A DNA stretch of 52,742 nucleotides from Pseudomonas sp. ATCC PTA-122608 (GTDB taxonomy: Bacteria > Pseudomonadota > Gammaproteobacteria > Pseudomonadales > Pseudomonadaceae): assembly GCF_001952855.1 (NCBI RefSeq), contig NZ_LPNO01000018.1, positions 42,923 to 95,664 on the forward strand, given 5' to 3'. Under the pieces are notes generated by a model, which was given only the letters and a program-made list of their open reading frames with translations, made no database searches and was not told the DNA's origin. Positions 16,111 to 24,320 of this stretch are shown here, one piece after another; the first letter of the stretch is position 1; every line of letters begins with the position of its first letter. A program made the position numbers and the translations under genes.

Positions 16111-19100
16111 GTGCATCCCCTCCCCGGCACCCAGCGCATCGTCAAGATTCGCCGCGACTACAACTCCTGGGTCGCCGACGAGACCATGGAAGACTACGCC
16201 CTGCGCTACACCCCGAAGTCCTTCCGCAAATGGTCGGAACTGCGCATCGCCAACACCGCCTTGGGCGCGGTGTCGTTCCTCGCGCTGGAGGCCATCGGCG
16301 GGGTGTTGGCCTTAAGCTACGGGTTCACCAACACCTTCTGGGCGATCCTCGCCATCAGCCTGGTGATCTTCCTCACCGGCCTGCCCATCAGCTACTACGC
16401 CGCCCGCTATGGCGTGGACATGGACCTGCTGACCCGTGGCGCAGGCTTCGGTTACATCGGTTCGACCATCACCTCGCTGATCTACGCCAGCTTCACCTTC
16501 CTGTTCTTCGCCCTCGAAGCGGCGATCATGGCCCTGGCCCTGGAGTTGTATTTCCATATCCCGCTGGCCATCGCCTATGTCATCTGCTCGGTGCTGGTGA
16601 TCCCGCTGGTGGCCTATGGCGTAACCCTGATCAGCCGCCTGCAACTCTGGACCCAACCGCTGTGGCTGGTGCTGTTGGTGCTGCCTTACGGCTTTGTATT
16701 GTGGAAAAACCCCGAAGCCTTCAGCGACTGGACCAGCTTCGTCGGCCGCAGCAGCGACGGCGGTGACTTCAACCTGTTGTCGTTCTGCGCCGCCTGCACC
16801 GTGGCGCTGTCCCTGGTTACGCAAATCGGCGAACAGGTGGACTACCTGCGCTTCCTCCCGGAAAAAACCGCCGCCAATCGCAAGCGCTGGTGGGCCGCGC
16901 TGTTGTGCGCCGGGCCCGGCTGGATCGTGCCGGGCGCGTTGAAGATGTTCGCTGGCGCGTTCCTGGCCTTTCTTGCCCTGCAACATGAAATCCCCATGGA
17001 GCGCGCCGCCGAGCCGACCCAGATGTACCTCGTCGCCTTCGGCTATGTGTTCTCCTCTCCCGAATGGGCCTTGGGGGCGATGGTGCTGTTCGTGTTCATC
17101 TCGCAGATGAAGATCAACCTGACCAACGCCTATGCCGGCTCCCTGGCCTGGTCGAACTTCTTCGCCCGCGTGACCCACAGCCACCCCGGCCGCGTGGTGT
17201 GGCTGGTGTTCAACGTGGCAATCGCCTTGATGCTGATGGAGCTGGGGGTGTTCGACGTGATCGAGCAGGTGCTGGGGCTCTACGCCAACATCGCCATCGC
17301 GTGGATCGGCACCCTGGTGGCCGACCTGGTGATCAACAAGCCCCTGGGCCTGTCGCCCAAGCACATCGAATTCAAGCGCGCGCACCTCTACGACATCAAC
17401 CCGGTGGGCGTAGGCTCGATGCTGGTTGCCTCGCTGCTGTCGATCCTCGCCCACTTCGGCCTGTTCGGTGCCCTGGCCCAGGCCGCGCCACCGTTTGTCG
17501 CACTGGGCACCGCACTGGTCATGGCGCCGCTGCTGGCATGGCTGACCAAAGGCCGCTACTACATTGCCCGCAGCAGCGAAGCGCAGTTGATTCATCCACA
17601 ACCCGGCAGCGGGCTGGTGATCTGCGGGCTGTGCAGCAACCCGTTTGAAACTGCCGACATGGCGTTCTGTCCGGCCTACAGCACACCGATCTGCTCGCTC
17701 TGTTGCTCCCTGGATGCGCGTTGCGGCGACCGCTGCAAACCCCACGCGCGGCTGGCCAGCCAGTTCGAAGGCGTGTTGCGCTGGTTGCTGCCGACGACGT
17801 TGGTGCCGCGCCTGCATACCCGACTGGCGCATTACCTCGGATTGTTAATGGCGCTGGTACTGATGCTCGCCGGAGCACTGGCGCTGATCTATATGCAGGC
17901 CGCCCAGGGTTTGCCCCATTCGCAGACCTTGTACCAGGCGTTTTTCAAGGCCTTCCTGACGCTCTCGGTATTGGCCGCCGTACTCGCCTGGTGGGTGGTA
18001 CTCACCCGCGAAAGCCGGCGGGTCGCCCGGGAAGAATCCGACCGGCAAACCTCGCTGCTGATGCAGGAGATCGCTGCCCACAGCCTCACCGACCAGGCCC
18101 TGCAACAAGCCAAGGAAGCCTCGGAAGCGGCGAACGCAGCCAAGAGTCGCTACGTTACCGGGCTGTCCCACGAACTGCGCACGCCCCTCAACAGCATCCT
18201 CGGTTTCACCCAGATTCTGCAGCGTGACAGCGCCATGCCCGAGCAGCACCAGGATGCCCTGGCGACCATCCTGCGCAGCGGCTCGCACCTGCTGTCGCTG
18301 ATCGACGGCCTGCTGGACGTGGCGAAGATCGAGGCCGGCAAGTTGCGCCTGGAACTCACCGAAATCCCCTTCCCGGAACTGATCCACGACCTGGAACAAA
18401 TGTTTACCCCCCAGGCCGAAGACAAGGGCCTGCGCTTTCGCCTGGACTGCGTGGGCAAGATTCCCGCCGTGGTGCGTGGCGATGAAAAACGTGTGCGGCA
18501 GATCCTGATCAACCTGCTGGGCAATGCGATCAACTTCACCGACAGCGGCGAGGTGCGCCTGCGGGTCAGCTATATGCGCGAGACCGCCAACTTCGAGATC
18601 ATCGACACCGGCATCGGCATTGACCCGGAGCAGATCGAGCGGATTTTCCAGCCGTTTGAACGTGGCGACCTGATGCGCCAGGACAAAGGCGTAGGTCTCG
18701 GCTTGACCATCACGCGCATGCTGACCTCGTTGATGGGCGGCGAATTACGGGTGGTCAGCGAACTGGACAAGGGCACCTGCTTCCAGGTGCGGCTGTTCCT
18801 GTCCCAGGTCCGGGTGCCGCAGGCCGTGGTGCATGTTGAACACGACATCATCGGCTACCACGGCGAACGGCGGCGCATCCTGGTGGTGGACGACCACGTG
18901 GACCATCGCAAGGTGCTCAGCGGCATGCTCACGCCCCTGGGCTTCGAAGTCGCCCAGGCGAGTAACGGCCAGGAGGCGATCCGCCAGGTGGCGCTGCTGT
19001 CGCCGGACCTGATCCTGATGGACCTGTCGATGCCGACCATGGACGGTTGGGAAACCAGCAGGCTGATCCGGCGTAACGCGCTGTCCACCGCGCCCATTAT

Positions 19101-19497
19101 CATCATCTCCGCCAACGCCTTCACCGACGACCGCGAACGCAGTATCGCCGGCGCCTGCAACGACTACCTGGCCAAGCCGGTGCGCACTCCGGAACTGCTC
19201 GGGCGCGTGCAACTGCACCTGGATTTGCAGTGGCTGCGCCGCCGGACACCGATCGCCGCGCCGGTCGCTACAGAGGGTGCGCTACCCAGCGCTGAAGAAC
19301 TCGCCGTGCTCGCCGAATTGAACGCCATCGGCTATGTGCGTGGTTTGCATGAAAAGCTCGACGCCATCGTGCTGGAAAGCCCAGGCACCGCACCGTTCAT
19401 CAACAAGCTCCGGGCGCTGCTGAAAAGCTTTCGCCTGGAAGAACTCAACCGAATCCTGAAGGAGGCCGAAGATGAATGCCTTGACCCACAGCGCTGA
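16111..19497 (+). CDS. NCS1-family transporter fused to a hybrid histidine kinase (HisKA-HATPase-REC)
   Basis: 1128 residues from GTG 16111, which has CTGGAG 9 bases upstream; upstream sequence in the same frame is REPIN and was rejected. Residues 1-485 resemble a nucleobase/hydantoin (NCS1) symporter: N-terminal RRDYNSWVADETMEDYALRY, about twelve membrane segments, and QMKINLTNAYAGSLAWSNF near 332-350. Residues 505-545 are Cys-rich (C505, C508, C520, C528, C531, C532, C538, C542, H545), likely a metal-binding knuckle. Two further helices (about 573-595 and 612-632) and a short coiled coil lead to HisKA with SHELRTP (H687), HATPase (N-box NLLGNAINF, G2 GVGLGLTITRM) and a receiver with D971. 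It resembles CbrA in principle, but the transporter part is NCS1 rather than SSS. A sensor of an imported nucleobase/ureide-like solute is inferred. Confidence 0.87.
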   Translation: MHPLPGTQRIVKIRRDYNSWVADETMEDYALRYTPKSFRKWSELRIANTALGAVSFLALEAIGGVLALSYGFTNTFWAILAISLVIFLTGLPISYYAARYGVDMDLLTRGAGFGYIGSTITSLIYASFTFLFFALEAAIMALALELYFHIPLAIAYVICSVLVIPLVAYGVTLISRLQLWTQPLWLVLLVLPYGFVLWKNPEAFSDWTSFVGRSSDGGDFNLLSFCAACTVALSLVTQIGEQVDYLRFLPEKTAANRKRWWAALLCAGPGWIVPGALKMFAGAFLAFLALQHEIPMERAAEPTQMYLVAFGYVFSSPEWALGAMVLFVFISQMKINLTNAYAGSLAWSNFFARVTHSHPGRVVWLVFNVAIALMLMELGVFDVIEQVLGLYANIAIAWIGTLVADLVINKPLGLSPKHIEFKRAHLYDINPVGVGSMLVASLLSILAHFGLFGALAQAAPPFVALGTALVMAPLLAWLTKGRYYIARSSEAQLIHPQPGSGLVICGLCSNPFETADMAFCPAYSTPICSLCCSLDARCGDRCKPHARLASQFEGVLRWLLPTTLVPRLHTRLAHYLGLLMALVLMLAGALALIYMQAAQGLPHSQTLYQAFFKAFLTLSVLAAVLAWWVVLTRESRRVAREESDRQTSLLMQEIAAHSLTDQALQQAKEASEAANAAKSRYVTGLSHELRTPLNSILGFTQILQRDSAMPEQHQDALATILRSGSHLLSLIDGLLDVAKIEAGKLRLELTEIPFPELIHDLEQMFTPQAEDKGLRFRLDCVGKIPAVVRGDEKRVRQILINLLGNAINFTDSGEVRLRVSYMRETANFEIIDTGIGIDPEQIERIFQPFERGDLMRQDKGVGLGLTITRMLTSLMGGELRVVSELDKGTCFQVRLFLSQVRVPQAVVHVEHDIIGYHGERRRILVVDDHVDHRKVLSGMLTPLGFEVAQASNGQEAIRQVALLSPDLILMDLSMPTMDGWETSRLIRRNALSTAPIIIISANAFTDDRERSIAGACNDYLAKPVRTPELLGRVQLHLDLQWLRRRTPIAAPVATEGALPSAEELAVLAELNAIGYVRGLHEKLDAIVLESPGTAPFINKLRALLKSFRLEELNRILKEAEDECLDPQR

Positions 19498-20170
19498 GCC
19501 CGGCGTGGTGCTGATTGTCGACGACACCCCGGACAACCTGGCCATGCTCTCCGACGCCCTGGACGACGCCGGCTACATGGTGCTGGTGGCGCTGGACGGC
19601 CTCAGCGCGCTGAACCGCGTGCAACGCCGGCGCCCGGACTTGATCCTGCTGGACGCGGTGATGCCCGGCCTGGACGGCTTTGAAACCTGCCGCCGGCTCA
19701 AGGCACAACCGGCCAGCGCGGACATTCCCGTGGTGTTCATGACCGGGCTGACCGACAGCAAACATGTGGTGCAGGGGTTTGAGGTGGGCGGGAGTGACTA
19801 CGTGACCAAGCCGATCCAGACGGATGAGGTGCTGGCACGGGTGGCGGCGCATTTGCGTACCTCGCGGATTCTGTTGTCGGCGCGGGCGGCGACGCAGCCG
19901 AGCGTGATCACCCTGGAGGATGAGCCGGCGCATAAGCTGTTGTCGGCGCGGTTTCAGCTGACGGAGCGGGAAGTCGAGGTGTTGCGCTGGGTGGCGTGTG
20001 GCAAGACCAATCGGGATATTGGCGACATTCTCGGGTTGAGCCCGAGGACGGTGAACAAGCATCTGGAGCATGTGTATGTGAAGTTGGGGGTAGAGACCAG
20101 GACGGCGGCGACTTCGGTGGCGATGGCGGCGATGAGTCCAACCCGGATCCCACAGATGGCCACGGTCTAA
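19472..20170 (+). CDS. LuxR/NarL-type response regulator
   Basis: 232 residues. The receiver has phosphoacceptor D61 (DLILLDAVMPGLDGFE) and the SDYVTKP lysine; the C-terminal LuxR helix-turn-helix reads LTEREVEVLRWVACGKTNR, then DIGDILGLSPRTVNKHLEHV. The start overlaps the 3' end of the kinase gene by 26 bases and has GGAGG upstream, so the two are translationally coupled and form one signalling pair. It is the likely binder of the TACGTCA/TGACGTA dyad upstream of urtA. Its last third shifts to G/T-ending codons. Confidence 0.92.
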   Translation: MNALTHSAEPGVVLIVDDTPDNLAMLSDALDDAGYMVLVALDGLSALNRVQRRRPDLILLDAVMPGLDGFETCRRLKAQPASADIPVVFMTGLTDSKHVVQGFEVGGSDYVTKPIQTDEVLARVAAHLRTSRILLSARAATQPSVITLEDEPAHKLLSARFQLTEREVEVLRWVACGKTNRDIGDILGLSPRTVNKHLEHVYVKLGVETRTAATSVAMAAMSPTRIPQMATV

Positions 20171-20172
20171 AA

Positions 20173-20261
20173 TGTGGGAGCGGGCTTGCTCGCGAATGCG
20201 GTGTGTCAGTCACCAAATTTTTTACTGATACACCGCATTCGCGAGCAAGCCCGCTCCCACA
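20173..20261. repeat. REPIN in the convergent gap
   Basis: Typical 89-bp REPIN with a near-perfect inverted pair (TGTGGGAGCGGGCTTGCTCG and complement) immediately after the response-regulator stop, facing the IclR gene. It may act as a bidirectional terminator. Confidence 0.9.
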
Positions 20262-20288
20262 GTTGATCTGTGTCGTTACTGGTATTAC

Positions 20289-21119
20289 CTACCCACCGAA
20301 GATCTGTGAAGGCCGCCTCAACGTCGGATCAAACGGATTGATCTTCGGCCCGATCGCCGCCGCTTCCCGTTTGAGCAATTCAACCACCGTCGGCAACCTC
20401 CCCGGCCCCAGCCGGTCACTGATGGTCGCCACACTCAACGCCGCCACCGCATGCCCATTGCGGTCCAGGATCGGCACCGCCAACCCGGCCATACCCTCCA
20501 GCACTCCGGTATTGCGCGCCGCATACCCCAACTGCCGCACGCTCTCTACCTCCGAGCGTAAAAACACCTCGTCGTACAGATGAAAATCCTTAAGCCGTGG
20601 CAAGTTGTAGCGGATCACTGTCTCGCGCTCTTCCTCCGGTAGGAACGCCAGGATCGCCAGGCTGCCCTGCCCCACCCCCAGCGCCACGCGCCCGCCGATG
20701 TCACCGGTAAAGGTACGGATCGGGTACGGCCCTTCACTGCGGTCCAGGCAGATCGCATCAAAGCCGCTGCGCGCCAGCAGGAACAATGAATCCCCCAGCG
20801 ACGCACTGAGGCGCAACATGCTCGGCCGCACCAGGTCCCGCAGGTTGCCGGTGTTGCCCGCGTTCGCCGCCAGCGCGAAGAACTCCAGGCTCAGCCGGTA
20901 GCGCTTGCTGCGCGCATCCTGCTCCACCATGCCCTCGTCCATCAGGCTGCGCAGCAGTCGGTGGGTGGTAGGTTGCGACAACCCCACCTGCTGCGCCAGT
21001 TGCGTCACCCGTTCACCACCGTCCGGTGCCGCGCCGAGGATGCGCAGCAATGCAAACAATCGGGAGACGCCACCGGCGCCGACTTCCTTGACACTTTCAT
21101 TCCGCTCAGTGGAATCCAT
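20289..21119 (-). CDS. IclR-family transcriptional regulator
   Basis: 276 residues from ATG 21119; a GTG five codons upstream (21134) is an alternative start. The N-terminal winged helix covers about 14-75 (VSRLFALLRILGAAPDGGERVTQLAQQVGLSQPTTHRLLRSL), and the IclR effector domain follows (GNLRDLVRPSMLRLSASLGDS through GLAVPILDRNGHAVAALSVAT). It is divergent from the transporter/dehydrogenase operon at 21361, which it presumably controls; three phased half-sites (TCAGTG) lie around its own start and in the shared promoter. The effector is likely the imported substrate. Confidence 0.9.
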   Translation of the reverse strand: MDSTERNESVKEVGAGGVSRLFALLRILGAAPDGGERVTQLAQQVGLSQPTTHRLLRSLMDEGMVEQDARSKRYRLSLEFFALAANAGNTGNLRDLVRPSMLRLSASLGDSLFLLARSGFDAICLDRSEGPYPIRTFTGDIGGRVALGVGQGSLAILAFLPEEERETVIRYNLPRLKDFHLYDEVFLRSEVESVRQLGYAARNTGVLEGMAGLAVPILDRNGHAVAALSVATISDRLGPGRLPTVVELLKREAAAIGPKINPFDPTLRRPSQIFGG

Positions 21120-21190
21120 AAGCCGATATCTCACACTAAATTCTGATCAGTGAATGAAACTGAAAAAAGTACTCTATTCAGTGAAATTCC
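21099..21190. promoter_or_regulatory. Three phased TCAGTG sites, putative IclR operator
   Basis: ATTCCGCTCAGTGGAAT (21099-21115, a palindrome with 5-bp arms), ATTCTGATCAGTGAATG (21140-21156) and TTCAGTGAAATTCC (21177-21190) share TCAGTGRA. Their TCAGTG cores start at 21106, 21147 and 21178, i.e. 41 and 31 bp apart, about four and three helical turns. The first lies inside the first codons of the IclR gene. Confidence 0.45.
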
Positions 21191-21360
21191 ATCTTCCGCC
21201 ATCCTAGTCTTTCGCCCTAATCTGCGTCCACAGGGGCGAAATGAACAACTAACGGCAGCCGACTCAAGATCGAGCGCCAACGCACCCGCAACACCCTTTT
21301 CGCATCTGCCCAAAACAAAAAAGCGCGTTTCGACGCGACTCAAAAAGGTGGAACGCAGAC

Positions 21361-22389
21361 ATGGCTTTTCTCCAACTCAACGCCTTGAGCAAACGCTACG
21401 GCGCCGTCGACGCGGTGGTCGCCACTGATCTTGCGGTGGAAAAAGGCGAATTCGTGTCCCTGCTCGGCCCTTCGGGCTGCGGCAAGACCACCACCTTGCA
21501 AATGATCGCCGGCTTCGTCGACGTCACCGGTGGGCAGATCCTCCTCGATGGTCGCGACATCACCCACGCCAAACCCGCCAGCCGTGGCCTCGGCGTGGTG
21601 TTCCAGAGCTACGCGCTGTTCCCCCATATGAGCGTGCGCGACAACGTCGCCTTCGGCCTGAAGATGCGCAAGGTGCCCGCCGGCGAGATCGCAAGCAGAG
21701 TCAAGACCGTGCTGGAACTGGTGCGCCTGACCCCTCACGCCGAGCGCTACCCGCGGGAACTCTCCGGCGGCCAGCGCCAGCGCGTGGCCCTGGCCCGTGC
21801 CCTGGTGATCGAGCCGCCGGTGTTGCTGCTGGACGAGCCGCTGTCGAACCTCGACGCCAATTTGCGGGAAGAGATGCAGTTCGAAATCCGCCGCATCCAG
21901 TGCGAAGTCGGAATCACCACCTTGATGGTCACCCACGACCAGGCCGAAGCGTTGTCCATCAGCGACCGGGTGGTGGTGATGCAGGCCGGGCGCGTCACCC
22001 AGATCGACGCACCGTACAAACTCTATGAACACCCGCGCACGCGCTTTATCTCGGACTTTGTCGGCAAGGCCAACCTGCTGGCGGGCGATTTCGATCAACT
22101 CGGCGCGCCGCAAGTGCGCTTCGAACCAGGCAGCGGTGAACTGACCCTGAGCCTGCGCCCGGAAAAAATCGACCTGGTGGCCGCCGGCTCAGGGCGCCTG
22201 CAAGGCAAGATCCTCGACAGCTATTTCTTCGGCAGCCAATGGCTGTACCGCATCAAGACCCAGATCGGCGAGCTGACCGTGGTCCGCCGCAACGACGGCA
22301 GTGCGCCGTTGGGTTGCGGCGCAGCGGTAGGCCTGGACTGGGAGTCGAGCCTGCTGCGGGTGCTGGCCGCCGATGAGGTGCGCGCATGA
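21361..22389 (+). CDS. PotA-type ABC transporter ATPase
   Basis: 342 residues. Walker A GPSGCGKTT, signature LSGGQRQRVALARAL and Walker B LLLDEPLSNLDANL are intact; the C-terminal ~100 residues form the TOBE-type regulatory part (LTLSLRPEKIDLV). This domain order is that of spermidine/putrescine/iron-type (PotA/FbpC) ATPases. It is the first gene of a seven-gene operon; AGGTGG lies upstream of the ATG. It overlaps the next permease by 4 bases. Confidence 0.9.
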   Translation: MAFLQLNALSKRYGAVDAVVATDLAVEKGEFVSLLGPSGCGKTTTLQMIAGFVDVTGGQILLDGRDITHAKPASRGLGVVFQSYALFPHMSVRDNVAFGLKMRKVPAGEIASRVKTVLELVRLTPHAERYPRELSGGQRQRVALARALVIEPPVLLLDEPLSNLDANLREEMQFEIRRIQCEVGITTLMVTHDQAEALSISDRVVVMQAGRVTQIDAPYKLYEHPRTRFISDFVGKANLLAGDFDQLGAPQVRFEPGSGELTLSLRPEKIDLVAAGSGRLQGKILDSYFFGSQWLYRIKTQIGELTVVRRNDGSAPLGCGAAVGLDWESSLLRVLAADEVRA

Positions 22390-23231
22390 GCCGTGGCTAC
22401 CTGTTGTCGTTGCCGGCGCTGGTATTGTTTTTCGGGCTGCTGATCCTGCCCCTGGGCCTGACGTTGGTGCTGTCGTTCAACGTGTTCGATTACCAGGTGG
22501 GGGTGAAGGCCGATGAGTGGACCTTCGCCCACTACCTGTCGCTGTTCAGCGATTCTTACTTCTACGAGATCTTCTGGCGCACCTTCTGGATCAGTGCCCT
22601 GGTGACCTTGCTGTGCGTAGTGATCGGGGTGCCCGAGGCCTACATTCTCAGCCGCATGGGCACGCCGTGGCGCTCGATCTTCCTGATCCTGATCCTCACC
22701 CCGCTGCTGATTTCAGTAGTGGTGCGGGCGTTTGGCTGGAGCCTGCTGCTGGGTGCCGATGGTCTGGTGAACCAGGTGATCCAGGCCCTCGGTGGCAAAC
22801 CGGTGAAGCTGCTCTACACCTCATTCGCGGTGATCATCGCACTGGTGCACGTGATGCTGCCGTTCATGATCATCCCGGTGTGGACCTCCCTGCAAAAGCT
22901 CGACCCGTCGGCGGAACAGGCGGCGCTGTCCCTGGGTGCCAGCCAGGCCACGGTGATGCGCAAGATCGTGTTGCCACAGGTAATGCCCGGCGTGCTCTCC
23001 GGCACCCTGATCGTGTTTGGCCTGGCCGCCAGCTCCTTCGCGATCCCCGGCCTGCTGGGCGGGCGCCGGCTGAAGATGGTCGCCACGGTGGTCTACGACC
23101 AATACCTCTCGGAACTCAACTGGCCCATGGGCGCGACCATCGCGGTGGTGCTGCTGTTAGTCAACTTGCTGATCATGCTGAGCTGGAACCGCATGGTCGA
23201 AGGCCGCTACAAAAAGTCCCTGGGAGTATAA
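22386..23231 (+). CDS. PotB-type ABC transporter permease
   Basis: 281 residues with about six hydrophobic helices, starting with LLSLPALVLFFGLLILPLGLT. The EAA loop is EQAALSLGASQATVMRKIVLP. This matches the first permease (PotB/PotH) of polyamine-type importers. It is coupled to the ATPase (4-base overlap), and the partner permease follows 4 bases after its stop. Confidence 0.9.
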   Translation: MSRGYLLSLPALVLFFGLLILPLGLTLVLSFNVFDYQVGVKADEWTFAHYLSLFSDSYFYEIFWRTFWISALVTLLCVVIGVPEAYILSRMGTPWRSIFLILILTPLLISVVVRAFGWSLLLGADGLVNQVIQALGGKPVKLLYTSFAVIIALVHVMLPFMIIPVWTSLQKLDPSAEQAALSLGASQATVMRKIVLPQVMPGVLSGTLIVFGLAASSFAIPGLLGGRRLKMVATVVYDQYLSELNWPMGATIAVVLLLVNLLIMLSWNRMVEGRYKKSLGV

Positions 23232-23235
23232 GACG

Positions 23236-24030
23236 ATGTCCAGAAACGGTCCTTTGGCCCTGGGCTTTCACGGCCTGGTGGTGCTGTTCATGATGGCGCC
23301 GCTGGTGGTGGTGTGCCTGGTGGCCTTCACCCCGGAAAACACCTTGAGCCTGCCGACGTCGGGCTTCTCCCTGCGCTGGTTTCATGCGGTGTTTGAACGC
23401 GCCGACTTTATCCAGGCGTTCTATAACAGCCTGGTCCTGGCGTTCGTGGCCGCCAGCTTGGCGACCTTGATTGCGGTGCCGGCGGCCCTGGCAATCAGTC
23501 GCTACCAGTTCCCCGGCCGCAACTTCTTCAGTGCGCTGTTCCTCTCGCCGATCATCATCCCGCACCTGGTGCTGGGGGTGGCGATGCTGCGGCTGTTCGC
23601 AATGATGGGCGTCAACGGCAGCTTCACCTGGTTGATGCTGGCCCACGTGGTGATCATCACGCCTTACGTACTGCGCCTGGTATTGGCGGCCGCCATCGGC
23701 ATTGACCGCAGCGCCGAGCAGGCTGCCGAATCCCTCGGCGCCAGCCGCTTCACCCTGTTTCGCCAGATCACCTTGCCGATGATTTTGCCCGGCGTGGCCG
23801 GCGGCTGGTTGCTGGCGTTCATCAACAGTTTCGATGAAGTGACCCTGTCGATCTTTGTCAGCTCGCCGGCCACCCAAACCTTGCCGGTGCGCATGTACGT
23901 GTACGCCACCGAATCCATCGACCCGATGATGGCGGCCGTGTCGGCACTGGTGATCGGGTTGACAGCGGCGGCGATGATTCTGCTGGACCGGGTCTACGGC
24001 CTGGATCGCGTTTTGGTAGGGAAGCATTGA
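23236..24030 (+). CDS. PotC-type ABC transporter permease
   Basis: 264 residues with six helices; the EAA loop is EQAAESLGASRFTLFRQITLP. It completes the membrane channel with the PotB-type subunit. Its stop codon shares bases with the ATG of the ferredoxin-like gene (TGATG), so transport and catabolic genes are translated as a unit. Confidence 0.9.
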   Translation: MSRNGPLALGFHGLVVLFMMAPLVVVCLVAFTPENTLSLPTSGFSLRWFHAVFERADFIQAFYNSLVLAFVAASLATLIAVPAALAISRYQFPGRNFFSALFLSPIIIPHLVLGVAMLRLFAMMGVNGSFTWLMLAHVVIITPYVLRLVLAAAIGIDRSAEQAAESLGASRFTLFRQITLPMILPGVAGGWLLAFINSFDEVTLSIFVSSPATQTLPVRMYVYATESIDPMMAAVSALVIGLTAAAMILLDRVYGLDRVLVGKH

Positions 24031-24320
24031 TGGCGCTGTTCAAACGACTGGCCGAGACCGAGCGGCCCACCCTCACCTTCACCCTCGACGGGCAGCCTGC
24101 CACGGGCTTGCTTGGGGACACCTTGCTGACCGCCGTACTGACCTGCGCCGAGCACCTGCGGGGCAGTGATTTCAGCGCCGAACGCCGCGCCGGTTTCTGC
24201 CTGATGGGCGCCTGCCAGGATTGCTGGGTACGGCTTGAGGACGGTCGCCGGGTGCGCGCGTGTTCGACCTTGCTCGAAGACGGCCAGGCGATTCGCCGTG
24301 ATCCGGGGCGCCAGGCATGA
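24030..24320 (+). CDS. (2Fe-2S)-binding subunit of an HcnA/opine-oxidase-type dehydrogenase
   Basis: 96 residues. ATG 24030 is preferred to the TTG one codon earlier because it overlaps the upstream stop as TGATG. The ferredoxin-type ligands are C57, C62, C65 (GFCLMGACQDCWV) and C78 (RRVRACS). Small proteins of this type form the gamma subunit of heteromeric amine dehydrogenases such as hydrogen cyanide synthase (HcnA), octopine/nopaline oxidases and D-hydroxyproline dehydrogenase. It is followed by two flavoprotein subunits with 4-base overlaps. Confidence 0.87.
   Translation: MALFKRLAETERPTLTFTLDGQPATGLLGDTLLTAVLTCAEHLRGSDFSAERRAGFCLMGACQDCWVRLEDGRRVRACSTLLEDGQAIRRDPGRQA

Noticed and set aside
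16312..17832. 506-codon open frame antisense to the NCS1 domain
   Set aside because: High-GC shadow: Gln/His/Gly/Arg-rich composition, no ribosome site, no family features.
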